Positions 6,187 to 10,793 of a stretch of DNA of 10,793 nucleotides are shown here, piece after piece. A model generated the notes under the pieces. It saw only the letters and a program-made list of their open reading frames with translations. It was not told the origin of the DNA and searched no databases. Both the position numbers and the translations under genes were made by a program. The first letter of the stretch is position 1. Every line of letters begins with the position of its first letter. This DNA comes from Chlorobiota bacterium (GTDB lineage: Bacteria; Bacteroidota; Bacteroidia; Flavobacteriales; Flavobacteriaceae), in assembly GCA_013153655.1 (NCBI GenBank), contig JAADEB010000116.1, positions 1 through 10,793 on the forward strand, read 5' to 3'.

Positions 6187-6193
6187 AAAATTT

Positions 6194-6943
6194 ATGCATT
6201 GTGCGCTTTGGCTTATCATTCTTATCGGTTTGGCCGTGGGTTTTTTGGGCGGCTATGCGGGCATCAGCGGTTCGCCTTTTATGATTGCGGGTATGGTTTT
6301 TTTGTGCGGTATCGGACAGCATGCGGCCCAGGGGACGGTGCTTACGGCCATGCTGGGGCCCATGAGCCTGATGGCCTTGCTCAAATTGAAGGAAGAAACC
6401 CGCCGCCAGTGGAAAAACATTCTTATCGGTATTTTTACCTATGCCGTTTTCAGCTATTTCGGCGCCGTGGCGGCTTTTCGTTTTGCCGATGAACAATTGA
6501 AAAAATATTTTGCCTTTTTGCTGATTGTGGTGGCTTTGATTCAATTTATACCCCAACGGAACGAAAAGCAAGATACCGTCCGGAATATTCCCGCCTGGTG
6601 GATGCTTCTTACGGGTGCGTTGGCCGGATTGATCGGCGGATTTTTCGGTGTGGGTGCGGGAGTGTTGTTGGTGCCGGTGTTTATTTCCTTGTTCCGGCTC
6701 GATAAGAATCATGCACGCGCATTGAGCTTGGGTATTTTGTTGCCGCCGGTGAGCTTGGGTGCCTTTTTCAAATATTATCAGGAAGGTGCAATTATCTGGA
6801 AATATGTGTTCGTACTCTTTGCCGCTTATTTTGTGGCCAATTGGTTCGGCGCCCATTACGGTAATAAGGCCAAACCGCTTCATTTCAAAATTTTCTATGC
6901 CTTTATCCTCCTGGGCTTGGCCGCTTTGTATTATTTTCGATGA
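6194..6943 (+). CDS. TauE/SafE family membrane permease
   Basis: This 249-residue protein of the TauE/SafE (DUF81) family is an inner-membrane transporter; characterised relatives export sulfite or sulfonate-type anions. Two similar halves are visible. Each opens with a Gly-rich hydrophobic repeat (GFLGGYAGISGSP at 16-28; GLIGGFFGVGAGVLLVP at 145-161) followed by a helix and a conserved turn ending in P(M/V)S. About eight membrane segments are likely, covering 4-24, 28-48, 50-64, 75-98, 104-121, 135-165, 176-192 and 202-248 in part. An upstream in-frame ATG at 6149 lies within menE and would add a charged 15-residue leader; the start at 6194, 7 bases after menE, places the first helix at the N-terminus as in the family. 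The substrate cannot be told from the sequence. A link to menaquinone synthesis is not known and is suggested only by position. Confidence 0.85.
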   Translation: MHCALWLIILIGLAVGFLGGYAGISGSPFMIAGMVFLCGIGQHAAQGTVLTAMLGPMSLMALLKLKEETRRQWKNILIGIFTYAVFSYFGAVAAFRFADEQLKKYFAFLLIVVALIQFIPQRNEKQDTVRNIPAWWMLLTGALAGLIGGFFGVGAGVLLVPVFISLFRLDKNHARALSLGILLPPVSLGAFFKYYQEGAIIWKYVFVLFAAYFVANWFGAHYGNKAKPLHFKIFYAFILLGLAALYYFR

Positions 6944-7014
6944 TATTTTTCGCTTATGCTCTTTTTTATATAATAATGAAAAATCCTTACTGCAAGGGCT
7001 ACCGGAATATTCTT

Positions 7015-7022
7015 TATATTTG
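7015..7022 (+). promoter_or_regulatory. Putative -7 promoter element (TATATTTG)
   Basis: TATATTTG matches TAnnTTTG exactly and ends 37 bases before the ATG at 7060, predicting a leader of roughly 30 bases. A -33 TTG is not clear at the expected place. The A/T-rich 116-base spacer after the permease gene holds no hairpin that I would call a terminator, although T-rich runs are present at 6946-6968. Confidence 0.5.
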
Positions 7023-7059
7023 TAAATGTTAAAAGAAATTCATTAAATCATTCATACTT

Positions 7060-10000
7060 ATGAAACGACTTCTCTTTGCGCTTCTCCTCCTCGGATGGAC
7101 CGGCATGATGACCGGACAAAATCTCCAACAAAAGATTTGGGACGAACTCCTGAAAAACAATCGTGAAAAGGCGCTCAAACTGTCTTCGGCTTTAAAAAAG
7201 AAAAAGGATGCCGAAAGCCTTATTCTGCACCAAATTGTACGTACGCAGGCTTCCTACTGGGATCCCGACCGGGATTTTATGCGGAGCATTGTACGCCAAC
7301 CCGGCTACGAACATTATCTTTATACTTTCCAGCGCGAACCTTTCTTTTTCTACCGGCTGCTCGGCGAAGGGAATCTTCTGAAATCCGAAATCGAAAAGGT
7401 GAATTTTTACTACAAAGCCCCTTCGCATCAACCCTTGGTCAAAGCTTTTGTAACCGACCTGAAAGGTTATGCCGATTATTTTACCCATAAGCGCGAAGAG
7501 GCTGTTAAAGAATGGAACGACATCGGTGTTATCAACGATTGGCAAATCTGCGGTGTGTTTGAAAACATGAACGAGAGTGGAATGCAAATCCGCTACGAAC
7601 CCGAAACCAAAGCTTTCAGCAAGGAACCTTTCAATGCCAACAGCAACGGCAAAGTCAATTGGTTCGTGCCTTCCAAAACCAATCCATACGGCGAAATCGA
7701 CCTGTCGAATTACAGTGAATACGGTAGCGGAATCGTTTATGCACAAACCTTTCTGACCAATGCGGCCCCCAAGGATGTTTTTATCCGTATCACCGCCGAC
7801 GATGCCGTCAAAATTTGGCTGGACGACGTTCTCCTTTTTGAACAAATCAAAAAAGATGCTTACGATTTTTCCGAATTCCGCGCCGTGGGTCTTCACCTGC
7901 CTGCCGGCCAACACCGTCTGTTGATAAAAATGAACAACAACAGCGATGCCACCTATCGCGTCCGTTTCACCGATGCAAACGGCAAACCCGTTCAAGGCAT
8001 TACCTTCTCCTCAAAATACACCCCTTATCACAAAGCTACACGTGACGAACTTAAACCCCGCATCACCGATCATCCTTCTCTGTATTATTTCCAAGAAAAA
8101 TTCAAGCAAAATCCCGATAATTTCCTTTATCGACTGGCCCTTACCGAACTGTATATCTACAACGGCCGTCTCGACGATGCCAAAAAATTGGTGGAACCCT
8201 ATCTGAAAAAATACCCCAAAAGTTCCTTGCTCCGTTCGCTTATGGTTAATATCTACACCAAGGAAGAAAACAACGATAAGGTGAATGAGATCAAGGAAAA
8301 CATGAAAAACGACGACCCCGACTATTATGTGTCGGCCCTGCTGACGCTCAACGAAAACAAAAAATTGATGCAAAAAGACATGGACGCCTTCAAGGAAACC
8401 ATCCAACGCATCAAGAAAAACATCCACCTGCCCGAAGTACATTTCTTGGCCGACCTGTATATGAGCGTTCGTACCAATGACAAAAACGCCATGGTAAACC
8501 TTATCAAAAATTTGTTGGATGAAAGTCTGCGCGACAATAATTTACAATATTTAATCAGTTTCGGCGCTTTGTATGCCAAGGGATTCAACAAGTATAACGA
8601 AGTATTGTCTTATTACAACAAAGCTTTGAAAAATATCGAAACCCCCTCCATCTACAATGCCATTATACAACTTTATACCGCCCAAAACATGCTTCCCCAG
8701 GCTGTAAATTATGCCAAAAAAAGCTACGAAGCCTTTCCCTACCTGATTTCCCAACCCAAGGAAGTGGCCGACCTCTATATCCAAATGAACAAGGAAAAGA
8801 AAGCCCTTCCCTATATCGACGCCGGATTGGAACTGTTTCCTTACTCCTTCGTGCTTATGGAAGAAAAAGGAAACGTGCTCCAACATTTAGGCAAAAAGGA
8901 CGAGGCGCTTCAATGGTTCGAAAAAGCTCTTTCGCATTACAGCGGCTGGGGAAAATTGCGTAAGAAAATCCTGGACCTTCGCGGCGAAACAGACCCCGTC
9001 AAAACATTGGTGGAAAAAGATATTTATGATTTTATCAAAAAACACCGCGGTAAAATCAAGGAAAACAATTACGGTTATAATTACCTAATGGATGCCGGCT
9101 ACTACCAAGTGTACAAAGAAGGCGGCTACAAGATGCGCCAAGTGTTGATTTATGAAGTAACTTCCGAAAAAGGAGTGGAACGCCTCAAAGAAATGAACCG
9201 CGGAAACTGGTCGTCCGTGTTTATCAAATCCGAAATCGTCAAACCCGACGGACGTATCGTGCCCGCCTCGCGTTCGGGAAGTCACATGGTGTTCAGCGGA
9301 CTGGAACCCGGCGACGTTATCCTCATCGACTACGAAACCACCCGCAACAAAACCGGACGTTTCTACAAGGAATTTGACAATACTTTCTACGTTAAGGAAT
9401 TCGCACCCAAGGCATTGGTCAAAATCGACATTCTGTTTCCCAAAAACATGAAACCCGAAACCAAAATCCTCAACGGCGATATCCCCTTCACCAAAAAATC
9501 CTTCAACAAGGAGTACAATCTCTACGAATGGAAAGCGGAAAACCTGGACCAATTGCCTTCCGACGAAAAATTCATGCCCGAACTCATCGATGTGGGTACG
9601 GTCCAAATGTCGTCCACCTACGGATCCTGGGACCGTATCGCCGATTGGTATGCCGACCTGAGCCGCGCCTCCATCGAATATAACGATGCCGTCAACAAAA
9701 CTTTCGACAGCATCTTCCCCCAAGGCTATCAAAACCTTTCGGAAACCGAACGTGCACGCCGCATCTACAACTGGATGCAAAACAACCTGACGTACAGCTT
9801 CGTGGATTTTCGCCAAAGCGGTTACATCCCCCAAAAACCCGCCCTGGTGATTACCTCCAAAATGGGTGATTGTAAGGACCTCTCCACCTTGTTCCTCACC
9901 CTCGGACGTAAGGCCGGACTTAAAATCAACCTGGTGCTGGTGTCCACCAACGACAACGGTGAAAACTACTGCGCCCTGCCCGCCATCAAGTTCAATCATG

Positions 10001-10793
10001 CCATCGCCACGGCCGTGCTGGACGGTAAGAAATATTACATCGAACTTACGGACAAATATTTGCCTTTCCTTTCCAAGCCCACCTCCCTGTTCAATGCCGG
10101 CGCTTTGGAAATTCCCTACGAAGGCGACAAGGTGCGTTCCGGCCTGATTCATATCCCTTCCGATTCGCAAGTCAAATGCGTGAACCGCACCGATGCCGTC
10201 TATACCATCAACGACGACGGCACCCGCGAAATCGAAGTTACCGTCACCGGAACCGGCCGCATCAACAGCAACTACAACGAAATGCTCGATGAAGACAATG
10301 AAGAGCAATTGAAGAAAAACATCCAAAAATTCTTCGAAAACATGGACGACCTGGACCTGGAACTCCTGTCCTACGACGTGATTTCCAAGGACAAAACCAA
10401 GGACGTTACCAAGTTTAAGGCCAAATTCCGTATCAAAAACAAAATCCAAAAACTCGGCAAGGCACGCATCACCACTTTGCCCTTGCAACTGAAACCCTAC
10501 ACCTCCGGTCTGATCAAACTCGACGAGCGCCATTATCCCATCAAATATTACCGCTACGAAGACGTGGACCGCTACGAGATGCACTACACCATTCGCCTCA
10601 AAGGCGGCCGCGACTTCAAGGCCATCCCCGAAAACGCCTCGGGTACGTTCAAAGGCCATTCGTTCAGTATTCGTTACCACAAGGTCAAACCCGGCCTGCT
10701 GAAAGTGGACATCATCGCCAACACACCCATCAAGGACATTACGCCCGAAGAGTACAAACAGTTTAAACAATACGTACAAAAATACCTGGAAGC
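7060..10793 (+). CDS. Large exported TPR / DUF3857-like / transglutaminase-like protein (3' partial)
   Basis: The frame is open from 7060 to the window edge: 1,244 complete codons and no stop. The protein begins with a signal peptide (MKRLLFALLLLGWTGMMTG, cut near residue 19), so it is exported to the periplasm or beyond. In order: a helical region (20-155); a beta-rich PA14-like segment (about 160-310) with VFIRITADDAVKIWLDD and LHLPAGQHRLLIKMNN; a helical TPR-type region (about 335-650) whose clearest repeat is at 601-631 (GNVLQHLGKKDEALQWFEKAL); a DUF3857-like beta region (about 660-850); a transglutaminase-like domain (about 880-1000) with Cys938 in GDCKD, His980 in FNHA and Asp998 in ELTDKYLPF; and a DUF3858-like beta tail. 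The triad is intact, so thiol catalysis is possible, but the substrate is unknown. The closing TPEEYKQFKQYV helix suggests the natural end lies just outside the window. The start is the first ATG after the promoter motif and precedes the signal peptide directly. Confidence 0.85.
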   Translation, partial: MKRLLFALLLLGWTGMMTGQNLQQKIWDELLKNNREKALKLSSALKKKKDAESLILHQIVRTQASYWDPDRDFMRSIVRQPGYEHYLYTFQREPFFFYRLLGEGNLLKSEIEKVNFYYKAPSHQPLVKAFVTDLKGYADYFTHKREEAVKEWNDIGVINDWQICGVFENMNESGMQIRYEPETKAFSKEPFNANSNGKVNWFVPSKTNPYGEIDLSNYSEYGSGIVYAQTFLTNAAPKDVFIRITADDAVKIWLDDVLLFEQIKKDAYDFSEFRAVGLHLPAGQHRLLIKMNNNSDATYRVRFTDANGKPVQGITFSSKYTPYHKATRDELKPRITDHPSLYYFQEKFKQNPDNFLYRLALTELYIYNGRLDDAKKLVEPYLKKYPKSSLLRSLMVNIYTKEENNDKVNEIKENMKNDDPDYYVSALLTLNENKKLMQKDMDAFKETIQRIKKNIHLPEVHFLADLYMSVRTNDKNAMVNLIKNLLDESLRDNNLQYLISFGALYAKGFNKYNEVLSYYNKALKNIETPSIYNAIIQLYTAQNMLPQAVNYAKKSYEAFPYLISQPKEVADLYIQMNKEKKALPYIDAGLELFPYSFVLMEEKGNVLQHLGKKDEALQWFEKALSHYSGWGKLRKKILDLRGETDPVKTLVEKDIYDFIKKHRGKIKENNYGYNYLMDAGYYQVYKEGGYKMRQVLIYEVTSEKGVERLKEMNRGNWSSVFIKSEIVKPDGRIVPASRSGSHMVFSGLEPGDVILIDYETTRNKTGRFYKEFDNTFYVKEFAPKALVKIDILFPKNMKPETKILNGDIPFTKKSFNKEYNLYEWKAENLDQLPSDEKFMPELIDVGTVQMSSTYGSWDRIADWYADLSRASIEYNDAVNKTFDSIFPQGYQNLSETERARRIYNWMQNNLTYSFVDFRQSGYIPQKPALVITSKMGDCKDLSTLFLTLGRKAGLKINLVLVSTNDNGENYCALPAIKFNHAIATAVLDGKKYYIELTDKYLPFLSKPTSLFNAGALEIPYEGDKVRSGLIHIPSDSQVKCVNRTDAVYTINDDGTREIEVTVTGTGRINSNYNEMLDEDNEEQLKKNIQKFFENMDDLDLELLSYDVISKDKTKDVTKFKAKFRIKNKIQKLGKARITTLPLQLKPYTSGLIKLDERHYPIKYYRYEDVDRYEMHYTIRLKGGRDFKAIPENASGTFKGHSFSIRYHKVKPGLLKVDIIANTPIKDITPEEYKQFKQYVQKYLE

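Noticed and set aside
6149..6193. Upstream start for the TauE/SafE permease
   Set aside because: It would add a charged 15-residue leader encoded inside menE. The ATG at 6194 puts the first membrane helix at the N-terminus, as usual for the family.
6944..7014. Possible terminator after the permease gene
   Set aside because: T-rich runs are present, but I find no GC stem before them, so an intrinsic terminator is not supported.
9085..10779. A 564-codon open frame on the minus strand
   Set aside because: It lies wholly antisense to the large exported protein, has a Val/Phe/Gly/His-heavy low-information composition and no recognisable domain, and is explained by the codon bias of the sense gene. 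The sense frame has signal peptide, TPRs and a catalytic triad.

Overview
The window looks like chromosomal DNA from a member of the Bacteroidota, probably a gliding or formerly gliding lineage of the Flavobacteriia type. The signs are a gldB-gldC pair, short menaquinone enzymes of the form seen in this phylum, a metal-type KdsA, and five genes preceded by the phylum's -7 promoter motif TAnnTTTG. The placement rests on protein recognition by eye, not on a database search.

Layout. Bases 79-381 (+) encode a small four-helix membrane protein. It converges on, and shares stop-codon bases with, a minus-strand pair: kdsA (Kdo-8-phosphate synthase, 2118 to 1294) followed by a membrane-anchored alpha/beta hydrolase (1319 to 378) that starts inside the end of kdsA. 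Bases 2119-2491 hold no credible gene but contain a conspicuous GC-rich island with several hairpins, which is unlike the rest of the window. From 2492 everything reads forward: an 82-residue membrane protein, then a tight run gldB-gldC-menC-menE-TauE/SafE permease (2785-6943) with gaps of 13 and 3 bases, a 4-base overlap and a 7-base gap. After a 116-base spacer with its own promoter motif, a very large exported protein (7060 to beyond the window end) begins. It combines a signal peptide, a beta-rich PA14-like region, TPR-type helices, a DUF3857-like region and a transglutaminase-like domain with an intact Cys-His-Asp triad.

How the genes fit together. KdsA makes the eight-carbon sugar phosphate that leads to Kdo for the inner core of LPS. 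GldB and GldC belong to the Bacteroidota gliding apparatus. MenC and MenE carry out consecutive steps of menaquinone synthesis (formation and CoA activation of o-succinylbenzoate). Co-transcription of gliding and menaquinone genes is inferred from spacing only. The last gene has a distinct codon style, with more C-ending and CTG/CTC codons, especially in its second half. I see no phage, insertion sequence, CRISPR array, tRNA or rRNA. The stretch most likely to be undescribed is the structured GC-rich island; the next is the large TPR/transglutaminase protein, whose substrate is unknown.
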